Translations under genes and position numbers: made by a program
Assembly: GCF_023517775.1 (NCBI RefSeq)
Contig: NZ_CP082905.1
Coordinates: 1-64,000, forward strand
Direction of reading: 5' to 3'
Origin: Mixta hanseatica
GTDB lineage: Bacteria; Pseudomonadota; Gammaproteobacteria; Enterobacterales; Enterobacteriaceae
Length of the DNA: 64,000 bases
Notes under the pieces: model-generated
The model's database searches: none
The model's input: only the letters and a program-made list of their open reading frames with translations
What the model was told of the DNA's origin: nothing
In this document: one piece after another, positions 27,302 through 33,897 of the stretch
Layout of the letters: each line of letters opens with the position of its first letter
How positions within the stretch are numbered: the first letter of the stretch is position 1

Positions 27302-28271
27302 TCGCGCTGCCTTCCTTCATTTCCAGCATGCCCAGCACCAGATCAAACTGTGGATCGTTGCTCGTGAAAAAGCGATCTGAGGGCACGTTAGTTGCTTTTT
27401 TTACAGCATCGGCAATCAGCTTTGCACCGCCGCCTACGCACATTACATGCGTATAGCCGGTAAAACGGTCGAGCGTATCCACCACGCGGTTAGTCAGAAT
27501 GCGCTCTTTCTCTTCCATCGTATTCATCACGGCCTGACGCAATCTGGCATCCGGAAGGCGATGTTCAATCCAGTCCTTTTCTTCACGGTGAACGATGATG
27601 TTATCTGCCTGAAGAGAACTGATGCGCGTATGCCCGGCGAGTGCGTTTTTAATACCGTTAGTGATAATGGATACGCCAATTTTAGGATCGCACCAGGTAT
27701 TCGTAATGCCGGACATTTTGCTCCGAACATGTGAAACGTCCAGGGTGGTACCGCCCAAATCCACGATAAGCAGTGAATCATCGTCCTGCAGCCCGGTCAG
27801 GACGTTGAAGCCTGCCGGAATGCTTTCAGGCAGAACAGTGACTTTGTCGATAGTGAAACCCTGCCTGTTTCCCTGCAGAGTAACGTCACGCTTAACGCTT
27901 TTTTTCTTGCGGGTAATATTTTCAGTCTTAGGCTGGAAATCAGCATTCAGATATTCAGACAGCGGTAGCGTCACCACAACATCTACTACCTGTGGTTCGA
28001 TGCCTGACTGCAGCAGTGCGTGATGGATTGCCACCGTATTTACCTGGCTGTACTGATAGCGTGTTTCTGTTGTCACGACTGCGTCGGCACTGCCTGGATC
28101 AAAACTGAACTTTTCACCTTCGATTTCATAGTTTGCAGACTGACCATCATCAAACAGATTCAACGACCATTCTGGTTTAAAGCTGTTAGGGCTGATGAAG
28201 GTTTTAACCTCACCATTTTCTTTCCACGCCAGCTTGATGTTAGTAGAGCCGTCGTCAACAAAAATGCGCAT
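27294..28271 (-). CDS. parM: Plasmid segregation actin-like ATPase ParM/StbA
   Basis: A 325-residue actin-like ATPase similar to R1 ParM. Nucleotide-binding motifs are IFVDDGSTNIKLAW at the start, LLIVDLGGTTLDVSHV around residue 165 and YTHVMCVGGGAKLIADAVKK near the end. FISPNSFKPEW and PESIPAGFNVL also match ParM. I chose the ATG at 28271 because GAGG lies 6 nt upstream; the frame continues four codons further. ParM filaments push sister plasmids apart through ParR-parC. It is first in the parM-parR operon. Confidence 0.94.
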   Translation of the reverse strand: MRIFVDDGSTNIKLAWKENGEVKTFISPNSFKPEWSLNLFDDGQSANYEIEGEKFSFDPGSADAVVTTETRYQYSQVNTVAIHHALLQSGIEPQVVDVVVTLPLSEYLNADFQPKTENITRKKKSVKRDVTLQGNRQGFTIDKVTVLPESIPAGFNVLTGLQDDDSLLIVDLGGTTLDVSHVRSKMSGITNTWCDPKIGVSIITNGIKNALAGHTRISSLQADNIIVHREEKDWIEHRLPDARLRQAVMNTMEEKERILTNRVVDTLDRFTGYTHVMCVGGGAKLIADAVKKATNVPSDRFFTSNDPQFDLVLGMLEMKEGSAND

Positions 28272-28870
28272 CGCAAACCTCACAGAAGTGGTTAAAAGTT
28301 AAAGTTCAGCAGAGATTTCAACGTATCATGAAATTGAAATATATATAACACGAACTCGATAGTACCAGGTATAAACCCACCTGTAAAGCAAAGATGCCGA
28401 CTCTTACACTCTAATTTAATGACATATATATATCACATAAAGACAACCAAATGAGCGAAACACGAGTTAAGCATCATCTAATTCCTATAAACATGACGTA
28501 TAAGCAACACATATATGTCTTTATCTTTTTTTGTACGAAGCACAACAGGTAACCACTTCAGGCTATTTTGCTCGTTTCATGATGAAGCACCGGTAAGCAT
28601 TTGTCGTCAAGAAAGCATACGGCTGGCAAACCTCGCCATAATCTCAGTTCTAACCTTCTTTACTACCGTCCTGTTACCGCATCCGGTCCGCTGCACCACC
28701 CGTAATGTCTTTATTAAGCAGAGCCTTAGGATGATTACAACAATGGCAACTGTTGAATGGATAAAACGAAGAAAATGGCTCTGAGACTTTTGCTGGCAGG
28801 TTTAATGTGGCACTGTAGCTGGCGGACGCAGAACAGCACCTTGTTCTGTCAGACAAGGATCAGGCATACA
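28272..28870. other. Upstream of parM, candidate parC
   Basis: About 600 bp. The first 230 bp are AT-rich with TATATATA stretches and would be the expected place for the parC centromere and the parM promoter, but I could not define regular iterons. The rest holds no gene I can support; the plus-strand frame 28515-28784 has no ribosome binding site or family resemblance. Confidence 0.4.
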
Positions 28871-29098
28871 ATGAAATTTCGCTCACGCGTACTGAGAGTT
28901 ATATTTCCGATAGCATTACTGGGAGCCATTGTGTTGTTTTCCGGCGAATGGCTTATGTGGAAAACATCTGATACTTACCCAGCCGCCCTGGCACAATCTG
29001 TCACCTTACAGCGCCCAGCCGATGTCACCGGCAATACGCTTATTGATGCCAGCTTCCGTAGCGGCTCTTATACAAAGAGCCCAAATAAGAGTTGGTGA
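28871..29098 (+). CDS. Small single-pass membrane protein, unknown
   Basis: A 75-residue frame, MKFRSRVLRVIFPIALLGAI and onward, with one hydrophobic helix at residues 9-30 and a polar tail. AAGGA lies about 11 nt before the ATG. It is followed within 15 bp by an intrinsic terminator (29111-29131) and then by the first palindromic site of the array, so it may be the first cassette gene. I do not recognise the family. It could be a remnant. Confidence 0.45.
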   Translation: MKFRSRVLRVIFPIALLGAIVLFSGEWLMWKTSDTYPAALAQSVTLQRPADVTGNTLIDASFRSGSYTKSPNKSW

Positions 29099-29110
29099 AA
29101 ACCAGACGAG

Positions 29111-29131
29111 CCGCCGCCTGGCGGTTTTTTT
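29111..29131 (+). terminator. Intrinsic terminator before array site 1
   Basis: CCGCC-GCCT-GGCGG followed by T7. The same terminator and the 16 bp after it (ACGCCCTTCTCCGGGC) precede sites 1, 6 and 8 almost unchanged, and site 7 in a variant form. Confidence 0.9.
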
Positions 29132-29147
29132 ACGCCCTTCTCCGGGC

Positions 29148-29175
29148 ATTCGGCAAAACGCCCATTCTGCCGAAT
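29148..29175 (+). repeat. Array palindrome, site 1
   Basis: 28 bp: left arm ATTCGGCAAAA, spacer CGCCCA, right arm TTCTGCCGAAT. The arms are complementary at 10 of 11 positions. Confidence 0.85.
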
Positions 29176-29207
29176 GGCTGGTTACAAATTATCGTGACTC
29201 ATCACTA

Positions 29208-29585
29208 TTATTCTTCAATCATGCGGTACGTGTAATTCCCCGTCCCCTTTGAGGCAGCCAGCTTGTCGAGCATTTTTTCCGCATCTGCTTTTGTCAGTCC
29301 CCTCTGTACGGTCTGCCAGCGGGCATTTCCCTTACGATCCTGTATTGCCCAGGGCTTTCCAGAGTCGTTATCTGGTGCAACGAATGACATTAGCTGTGAT
29401 TCCAGCTGGCGAATACGATTGTGTGCAGCCTCAAGCAGGGCAAGCAGCTCCGCCCTGGAAGGCTGGGGATGATCCGCCTCGCGGATTTTTTTGTTTTCGC
29501 GATAGCGCCGCGCCCGTTCTGCCGGTGACAGGGCATTTCCGGTACGGGGGCGTCCACGCTGCCGCTTTATGCCGGTATCGTTCAT
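29208..29585 (-). CDS. AT-hook-like DNA-binding protein with coiled coil, unknown
   Basis: A 125-residue basic protein. The N terminus carries an AT-hook-like RQRGRPRTG, followed by AERARRYRENKKIREA and a helix rich in leucine and arginine (RAELLALLEAAHNRIRQLESQL) that could form a coiled coil. The C-terminal part (GNARWQTVQRGLTKADAEKMLDKLAASKG) is unassigned. Two identical-core repeats lie just upstream of its start and may be its own operators. It is the only gene between array sites 1 and 2 and is encoded opposite to its neighbour. Confidence 0.72.
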   Translation of the reverse strand: MNDTGIKRQRGRPRTGNALSPAERARRYRENKKIREADHPQPSRAELLALLEAAHNRIRQLESQLMSFVAPDNDSGKPWAIQDRKGNARWQTVQRGLTKADAEKMLDKLAASKGTGNYTYRMIEE

Positions 29586-29620
29586 AACATACTCCAGCTG
29601 AATAATGATGAGTATATTAT

Positions 29621-29674
29621 ATGTGACGAATCACGGTAATTCATTGGCAATAATGTGACGAATCACAGTAATTC
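29621..29674. promoter_or_regulatory. Tandem operator-like repeats
   Basis: Two 22-bp direct repeats (29621-29642 and 29653-29674), identical but for one base, each contain the palindrome GTGA-CGAA-TCAC. They are 32 bp apart start to start (three helical turns) and sit 36-89 bp upstream of the minus-strand AT-hook-like gene. Autoregulation is a natural guess. Confidence 0.65.
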
Positions 29675-29698
29675 TTTATTTTATGCCTGCCTGTACGA

Positions 29699-29726
29699 AT
29701 TCGGTAAAACCCGCATTCTGCCGACC
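29699..29726 (+). repeat. Array palindrome, site 2
   Basis: Left arm ATTCGGTAAAA, spacer CCCGCA, right arm TTCTGCCGACC. Same orientation as site 1. Confidence 0.8.
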
Positions 29727-29740
29727 GCCGCGCAAAAACG

Positions 29741-29768
29741 AAAAAAGGCGGGGTGGTTAACCCCCGCC
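29741..29768 (-). terminator. Terminator of toxin-1 mRNA
   Basis: GGCGGGG/CCCCCGCC stem with a run of T on the minus strand. It lies 22 bp after the stop of the small minus-strand gene at 29791-29886, which supports that gene being transcribed. Confidence 0.85.
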
Positions 29769-29790
29769 TTTGTTCAAGTTCCTTCAACCC

Positions 29791-29886
29791 TTACGGGCGT
29801 CCGGTCAGTTGCTTGATGACAACGACAATCTGCAATGTGACGTGAATTATCTTCAACGCCACAAGGATAGTAGTCAGACTTATCAC
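29791..29886 (-). CDS. Putative type I toxin peptide 1 (31 aa)
   Basis: A 31-residue hydrophobic peptide, MISLTTILVALKIIHVTLQI and a short basic tail (IKQLTGRP). It starts with GTG and has a near-ideal AAGGAGG upstream. A terminator follows directly. On the minus strand a sigma70-like promoter (TTGCGG, 17 bp, TATACT; -10 at 30105-30110) would give a leader of about 210 nt. The leader contains the complement of a 22-bp sequence repeated at the 5' end of a divergent RNA (30171-30264). Size, hydrophobicity and layout fit TisB/ZorO/DinQ-type membrane toxins. I do not recognise an exact homologue. Confidence 0.7.
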   Translation of the reverse strand: MISLTTILVALKIIHVTLQIVVVIKQLTGRP

Positions 29887-29961
29887 TTGGCAGCCTCCTT
29901 TTATCAGGAGAGCGCCACACGCCGTACGTGCTTATGGGTTCCCCATACGGCGCGTACCAGT

Positions 29962-29983
29962 AGTTAGCAGGTACAAGCAGCAC
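29962..29983 (+). repeat. Pairing-site repeat in toxin-1 leader
   Basis: A 22-bp sequence starting AGTTAGCAGG, identical to 30172-30193 in direct orientation. On the toxin mRNA it lies 76-97 nt before the start codon, so the divergent RNA can pair with it perfectly. Confidence 0.85.
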
Positions 29984-30135
29984 TCTTTTGAGTGGAAGCA
30001 AACCGGACAGCACCACCTGTTTCCGGTCGGGGTAAAAACTTGCGCGACTAAGCCCATACCCACTTCTGAGAGGCTGCAACAGCGTAGAGCTGCCAACTGC
30101 GACGAGTATAAAGCCGTGCAGCATGGGCCGCAACG

Positions 30136-30164
30136 TTGACGATATCGTCAATCAGCGTTAATAT
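30136..30164 (+). promoter_or_regulatory. Promoter of antitoxin RNA 1
   Basis: TTGACG (30136-30141), a 17-bp spacer and TAATAT (30159-30164), a strong sigma70 match. It is back to back with the toxin promoter. Confidence 0.85.
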
Positions 30165-30170
30165 TGAACA

Positions 30171-30264
30171 CAGTTAGCAGGTACAAGCAGCACCGTACAG
30201 GCAGCGGTCACCAGCCGCGTCCGGTACAGAAAATTAACTCGGTTTACCAGACCGGGTTTTTTTT
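30171..30264 (+). ncRNA. Putative antisense antitoxin RNA 1
   Basis: A predicted RNA of about 94 nt running from the promoter at 30136-30164 to an intrinsic terminator (CTCGGT/ACCGGG stem plus T8, 30238-30264). Its first 22 nt (30172-30193) are identical to the DNA at 29962-29983 and thus complementary to the toxin-1 mRNA leader. No open reading frame is evident inside. Role inferred: repression of the peptide at 29791-29886 by blocking a ribosome loading site, as IstR-1 does for tisB. Confidence 0.75.
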
Positions 30265-30371
30265 CGCCTCAAAGATGCCATTTCCGGCACAACTCAGATC
30301 CTATACGCATTCTGTTTATTCCCCTAATTTTCACCGATGGTTTTTAGCGTCTCTTTACGCTTTTATACGCA

Positions 30372-30399
30372 ATTCGGTAAAACGCCCATAAAACCGAAG
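30372..30399 (+). repeat. Array palindrome, site 3
   Basis: Left arm ATTCGGTAAAA, spacer CGCCCA, right arm TAAAACCGAAG. Confidence 0.85.
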
Positions 30400-30499
30400 C
30401 CCTTTCCGGCAGCATGTCCCTTCGGGTAGCTTTTATCTGAGTCTTTAACATAGCCCATGTGGTAGCCTGCACCGGTGGCTCTCAGAGAGGTTTATTCAA

Positions 30500-30718
30500 T
30501 TGAAATGGTTCAAGATTTATAATCCTAAAAGTAAACAATGGCTTCAGCAAGATGAGGAAAATGGGAGATATGGCACTCGTATTATCTTCACACAGGATGA
30601 ATCCCGTGCGGGGTTCTGGTCTGAAACAGAAATCCGCTGGATGACCATCCCGCCAGGATCAGAACTTATTTCTTTCAGCCCGAGCCAGGAGGATATCCGA
30701 TACCGGTATTGGGAATGA
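30500..30718 (+). CDS. Unknown 72-aa protein in cassette 3
   Basis: The frame starts with TTG, 9 nt after GAGAGG. It begins MKWFKIYNPKSKQWLQQDEE and ends QEDIRYRYWE. It is polar, tryptophan- and charge-rich, without signal or membrane segment. It is the only frame with a ribosome binding site between array sites 3 and 4. I do not recognise the family. Confidence 0.5.
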   Translation: MKWFKIYNPKSKQWLQQDEENGRYGTRIIFTQDESRAGFWSETEIRWMTIPPGSELISFSPSQEDIRYRYWE

Positions 30719-30757
30719 ACCAAACCGGTCAAGAGATCTTTATGCCTATTCGCCCTT

Positions 30758-30785
30758 GTTCGGTAAAACGCCTATATTACCGAAC
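30758..30785 (+). repeat. Array palindrome, site 4
   Basis: Left arm GTTCGGTAAAA, spacer CGCCTA, right arm TATTACCGAAC. The outer eight bases (TTCGGTAA and TTACCGAA) are perfectly inverted. Confidence 0.85.
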
Positions 30786-30811
30786 CGCAGCACTGTACAA
30801 TGCCTGTCTCA

Positions 30812-31459
30812 TCACGCCTGATCTTCAGCTGCTGATTTACGTGCCCGTGCTGCAACACGGCTTGCGTATCTTTCCTTACGGCGTATCGCTGCTGCCGATT
30901 CGGATGCTCTTATTTCTATTAAGCGTTTTCTGATGGCCTCTGCCGGATTGAACCCCTCTTCCCATGAGGTATGCCTGATGTTAAACGTCCGGCAAATATC
31001 TTCTGACAACTCGACCACATAAAGGCCATGCTTCGCATACAACTCCCGCCTCTTTGCGAAGTAAGCCGAAAAATCTGGGGGATCTTCAAAATACTCATCA
31101 TCAAGATTGTCGAGTGTGTTGATGACCTGAATATGTTTAGATTCGATGCTGTGCAGCCGGTACAGCATATTAGTATTAAGGTATTTAAATTCGCCTTTTA
31201 CCGCTGAGAGTTTTAGCTCTGGTTTATTATATTTCATTGACACATATTCCAACTCTTGGCTATATATACCATCATTGCTCGCAAGAAACTCACACTCGGA
31301 AATATATTTATCAAGAATAAAAACAAGCTGAACAATAATATATCTCTCTTCTTTTTTTCCTTTTTTTGTTTCCCAGACAAGCTCTTTGACTGCATTAAAA
31401 ATCAGGGGTACTGCTATCGCAGCCGCAGCCCCCAGTAATGTCCATGTTTCCTTTTCCAC
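30812..31459 (-). CDS. Unknown membrane-anchored protein in cassette 4
   Basis: A 215-residue protein if translation starts at GTG 31459, which has GAGGG 7 nt upstream; the open frame continues to 31633 but would run through array site 5. One N-terminal transmembrane helix (WTLLGAAAAIAVPLIFNAV) is followed by a helical, charged cytoplasmic region and a very basic C terminus (IRRKERYASRVAARARKSA). The family is not recognised. It is the sole gene between sites 4 and 5. AT-rich codon use in the middle differs from the backbone. Confidence 0.6.
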   Translation of the reverse strand: MEKETWTLLGAAAAIAVPLIFNAVKELVWETKKGKKEERYIIVQLVFILDKYISECEFLASNDGIYSQELEYVSMKYNKPELKLSAVKGEFKYLNTNMLYRLHSIESKHIQVINTLDNLDDEYFEDPPDFSAYFAKRRELYAKHGLYVVELSEDICRTFNIRHTSWEEGFNPAEAIRKRLIEIRASESAAAIRRKERYASRVAARARKSAAEDQA

Positions 31460-31559
31460 TGAAACCCTCGCCCATGCTGCAAGTATTCTTACCCTACAGT
31501 TTATACTGTACGACAGGATGGCCTGCTTAGCTTTTACCAAAGCTGACCTATCTCTCCGG

Positions 31560-31587
31560 ATTCGGTAAAACGCCAATTCTGCCGAAC
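31560..31587 (+). repeat. Array palindrome, site 5
   Basis: Left arm ATTCGGTAAAA, spacer CGCCAA, right arm TTCTGCCGAAC. Confidence 0.85.
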
Positions 31588-31652
31588 CGTGAAACGGCGC
31601 ACGCTGCCGGCTATAATTGCTGTCGCGATTCATTCACTAAAAGGAACAAATC

Positions 31653-31964
31653 TTGAAAACGGGATTAATTTCACTGAGCTTGCTGGCCGCCGTACTGCTT
31701 ACCGGCTGCGATGCAGGCGCGCAGAGCCTTGAATGGTATAAGGCGCATGATAAGGAGCGAAACGCAAAAGTTGAAGAGTGTAAGAAAGCCTCGAATCCGC
31801 GTGGCACCGAAGACTGCCGTAACGCGATTGATGCTTCTGTTCGTGCTGGGGGCAATATTACACATAGCAAACCTAAAGAGTGGACTCTCGATGGTTCTAA
31901 GGGTTATCTGGGGATAAGCCGCCGCGAGGCGGTTTTTTTACGCTCTTCTCCGGGCATTCGGTAA
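31653..31964 (+). CDS. EexN-like entry-exclusion lipoprotein, end fused to cassette border
   Basis: A 103-residue protein with lipoprotein signal MKTGLISLSLLAAVLLTGC (lipobox LTGC) and an EexN-like mature part: SLEWYKAHDKERNAKVEECK, then GTEDCRNAIDA. EexN-type lipoproteins block uptake of a related plasmid. From about residue 87 the frame translates the cassette terminator and enters array site 6 (REAVFLRSSPGIR), so the natural C terminus was probably cut off and replaced by cassette-end sequence. Confidence 0.7.
   Translation: MKTGLISLSLLAAVLLTGCDAGAQSLEWYKAHDKERNAKVEECKKASNPRGTEDCRNAIDASVRAGGNITHSKPKEWTLDGSKGYLGISRREAVFLRSSPGIR
31919..31939 (+). terminator. Intrinsic terminator before array site 6
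   Basis: CCGCC-GCGA-GGCGG followed by T7. It is the same cassette-end terminator as at 29111-29131, but here it lies inside the 3' end of an open frame. Confidence 0.85.
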
Positions 31965-31983
31965 AACGCCTATAAAACCGAAT
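31956..31983 (+). repeat. Array palindrome, site 6
   Basis: Left arm ATTCGGTAAAA, spacer CGCCTA, right arm TAAAACCGAAT. Confidence 0.85.
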
Positions 31984-31993
31984 TTGCCATGTA

Positions 31994-32022
31994 AACAAAA
32001 AATCCGCCCCAGTGGGACGGCC
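31994..32022 (-). terminator. Terminator of toxin-2 mRNA
   Basis: On the minus strand, CCGTCCC-ACT-GGGGCGG followed by A and T6. It lies about 50 bp downstream of the stop of the small gene at 32069-32140. Confidence 0.75.
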
Positions 32023-32068
32023 TAAAACGGTAAGCTGTTTTATGTCCCCAGGGGGACTTCATCTCCGA

Positions 32069-32140
32069 TTAAAGAAAATTTTCGATTAGGGACAGTATAA
32101 CTGTCACCAGATTAATCACTGCCGTAATAAGCTCGATCAT
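32069..32140 (-). CDS. Putative type I toxin peptide 2 (23 aa)
   Basis: A 23-residue hydrophobic peptide, MIELITAVINLVTVILSLIE and a short end (NFL). The ATG at 32140 follows GAGG by 9 nt; two further in-frame ATGs (32149, 32155) would extend it to 28 residues. A terminator follows. A 23-bp sequence in its leader (32223-32245) recurs at the 5' end of a divergent predicted RNA (32493-32607). The arrangement is the same as at 29.8-30.3 kb and 47.0-47.5 kb. The toxin promoter was not pinned down. Confidence 0.68.
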   Translation of the reverse strand: MIELITAVINLVTVILSLIENFL

Positions 32141-32222
32141 AACCCGCATCCTCATGCTGATGCGTGGCGTTTACCTACCTCCCGCCGTATATTCGCCCAG
32201 AAGGTTTCGGAACTCCGCTTTC

Positions 32223-32245
32223 GCTAAGAATGAAGTTAACCACAC
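32223..32245 (+). repeat. Pairing-site repeat in toxin-2 leader
   Basis: A 23-bp sequence beginning GCTAAGAATGAAG, identical to 32493-32515. It lies 83-105 nt upstream of the ATG at 32140 on the toxin mRNA. Confidence 0.85.
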
Positions 32246-32351
32246 ATATATTGCCCCCGGCCCAGGGATGCGACCCCCTTCGTCTGGGACTCCTTCCTTA
32301 CAGCTCGTTCCCTCTGTTACCAAAAAATCAGTTCTAACTTAGGAGATTAAA

Positions 32352-32435
32352 ATGACTGATTACCGCAGTGTTGCGCGGTTTTTTACTGAAGCACTATATG
32401 GATTCATCTTAGCGATGCGGAAGTATAAAGCGTAA
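32352..32435 (+). CDS. Possible 27-aa peptide inside TA locus 2
   Basis: MTDYRSVARFFTEALYGFIL and seven more residues, with AGGAG 6 nt upstream of the ATG. It is moderately amphipathic and resembles no family I know. It lies between the two pairing repeats on the strand opposite the toxin. Its first half contains a short hairpin followed by T6. It could be a real small gene, a leader, or chance. Confidence 0.35.
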   Translation: MTDYRSVARFFTEALYGFILAMRKYKA

Positions 32436-32457
32436 GCACGACTTATCAAAGCGGGAT

Positions 32458-32486
32458 TTGATAAGGTAGGTCATATGACGTACACT
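32458..32486 (+). promoter_or_regulatory. Promoter of antitoxin RNA 2
   Basis: TTGATA (32458-32463), a 17-bp spacer and TACACT (32481-32486). The predicted start point, about 7 nt later, is the first base of the repeat. Confidence 0.75.
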
Positions 32487-32492
32487 GAAAGA

Positions 32493-32607
32493 GCTAAGAA
32501 TGAAGTTAACCACACCGTTATGCCAGCCTGCGAAACTGACGTAACGGTAAGAAACCCTGCCCTAGAGCGGGGTTTCTGCCATCTGACCGCCGCCAGGCGG
32601 TTTTTTT
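32493..32607 (+). ncRNA. Putative antisense antitoxin RNA 2
   Basis: A predicted RNA of about 115 nt. Its 5' end is the 23-nt repeat (32493-32515) complementary to the toxin-2 leader. It continues through a hairpin GAAACC/GGTTTC (about 32551-32578) and ends at the strong terminator CCGCC-GCCA-GGCGG plus T7 (32587-32607). The terminator is also the conserved cassette end before array site 7. Confidence 0.72.
32587..32607 (+). terminator. Intrinsic terminator before array site 7
   Basis: CCGCC-GCCA-GGCGG followed by T7, shared with sites 1, 6 and 8. Confidence 0.88.
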
Positions 32608-32623
32608 ACGCCCTTTTCCCGCC

Positions 32624-32651
32624 GTTCGGTAATACCTCAATCCTGCCGGAT
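32624..32651 (+). repeat. Array palindrome, site 7 (degenerate)
   Basis: Left arm GTTCGGTAATA, spacer CCTCAA, right arm TCCTGCCGGAT. The most diverged copy; spacing is kept. Confidence 0.7.
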
Positions 32652-32779
32652 GGTTCCCGCTGCGGCCTGTTGGTTCTGTTTTTCAAGGCTATTGTCGGGG
32701 CTACATTTAGTAATTTGAAAAACTCCACAAACTGATATGATTATCTTCATCTACCTAAGGCCAACACACAGAGCAAAAC

Positions 32780-33817
32780 GTGTCCATGCATAAATCAAAA
32801 GAACAAGTTGCAGAAATATTGAGCGATTATTTTACTCTTTGTATTGCAATTGTGACTGAAGATTCTTCAGATTATCAAAAGCACGTTCTAACCTATCAAT
32901 TTTCCCGGCAACAAGTCTTGGGGCTGGATAACGAGTTAATGCTCCCTAATTGGATTTTAGCCGCTGCAAGTATTCCTCTTTTAAAGTCTCATGTTGACTT
33001 ACATGTTCAGGGGGGGGCGGGAAGTTGGGCCAGGAGACGAACTTATCTCCACTCAGTAATGGACACCATTCTGCAAACCTATAGAAATCCTGTAGCATCT
33101 AACTTTTCGCAGGCAATGGCTGATGCTTTTAAAGCAGCTAAGTCTGCCCCACCTTCTTATCAAGACGCGGGATCATCTAACTTTTCGCAAGCAATGGCTG
33201 ATGCTTTTAAAGCAGCTAAGTCTGATTCACCTTCTTATCAAGACGCGGGATCATTGCTTTTATCACAGCATGCTGAAAATTCACATAAATCCTCTTATGA
33301 ACACCAGGGTAATGTCTCTTATCCATCTAAGCAACCGACAAGTGACAACATTCGTCAGGAAGAGTTAAAGCTGGGTATGTCTAATGCCGGAAGCCCAGAC
33401 GTGGAAAGTAAAAAGAAGGTGTTTATAGTTCATGGCCATGATGAGCTGTTAAAAAATGAAGTATATGTTTTTCTGAGTCAGGAAGGCTATGAACCCATAA
33501 TACTCCATCTTCAGGCAAATAAGGGATCAACCATCATTGAAAAGCTTGAAGAGAATATTGCAGACGTTTCGTTCGCCGTGATTTTATATACAGCATGTGA
33601 TCAAGGTAAATCTTTTAAAGAGGCTGATTTGAAATCCCGTGCGCGTCAGAACGTTGTTTTTGAGCATGGGTATTTAATCTGTAAGCTTGGCAGAGAACGC
33701 GTGGCTGCCCTTAAAAGTGACGGTGTTGAAATACCTGGTGATCTCTCCGGGCTAATAACTATCCCAACGAGTAACTGGCAGTATGAACTCCTGAAAGAAC
33801 TGAAAGCAGCCAATTGA
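32780..33817 (+). CDS. TIR-like nucleotide-binding protein (candidate phage defence)
   Basis: A 345-residue protein. The C-terminal 150 residues form a TIR-like domain of the predicted nucleotide-binding type: KKVFIVHGHDELLKNEVYVF, ANKGSTIIEKLEEN, FAVILYTACDQGK, ARQNVVFEHGYLICKLGRER. Such domains often degrade NAD+ in anti-phage systems. The N-terminal region is unassigned. Between them lie two tandem 26-residue repeats (SNFSQAMADAFKAAKS core; DNA period 78 bp, 33096-33251). It starts at GTG 32780, with an ATG two codons on. It is alone between array sites 7 and 8. Low GC content suggests recent acquisition. Confidence 0.8.
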   Translation: MSMHKSKEQVAEILSDYFTLCIAIVTEDSSDYQKHVLTYQFSRQQVLGLDNELMLPNWILAAASIPLLKSHVDLHVQGGAGSWARRRTYLHSVMDTILQTYRNPVASNFSQAMADAFKAAKSAPPSYQDAGSSNFSQAMADAFKAAKSDSPSYQDAGSLLLSQHAENSHKSSYEHQGNVSYPSKQPTSDNIRQEELKLGMSNAGSPDVESKKKVFIVHGHDELLKNEVYVFLSQEGYEPIILHLQANKGSTIIEKLEENIADVSFAVILYTACDQGKSFKEADLKSRARQNVVFEHGYLICKLGRERVAALKSDGVEIPGDLSGLITIPTSNWQYELLKELKAAN

Positions 33818-33832
33818 AACAACAACCGGTAA

Positions 33833-33853
33833 CCGCCGCCAGGCGGTTTTTTT
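33833..33853 (+). terminator. Intrinsic terminator before array site 8
   Basis: CCGCC-GCCA-GGCGG followed by T7, 16 bp after the TIR gene stop. Confidence 0.9.
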
Positions 33854-33869
33854 ACGCCCTTCTCCGGGC

Positions 33870-33897
33870 ATTCGGTAAAACCCTTATATTACCGAAT
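33870..33897 (+). repeat. Array palindrome, site 8
   Basis: Left arm ATTCGGTAAAA, spacer CCCTTA, right arm TATTACCGAAT. Confidence 0.85.

Noticed and set aside
28515..28784. 89-codon plus-strand frame upstream of the array
   Set aside because: No ribosome binding site, mixed composition and no family; probably chance in AT-rich DNA.
29774..30151. 125-codon minus-strand frame over toxin locus 1
   Set aside because: No ribosome binding site at its start; it runs through the leader and overlaps the better-supported 31-codon gene in another frame.
29741..30264. hok/sok-type locus
   Set aside because: The peptide lacks the Hok cysteine/RIR pattern and its length (about 50 aa), and the RNA is divergent and not nested over a mok frame.
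33096..33251. 78-bp tandem duplication as a non-coding repeat or origin
   Set aside because: It stays in frame and encodes a 26-residue repeat inside the TIR protein; best explained as coding duplication.
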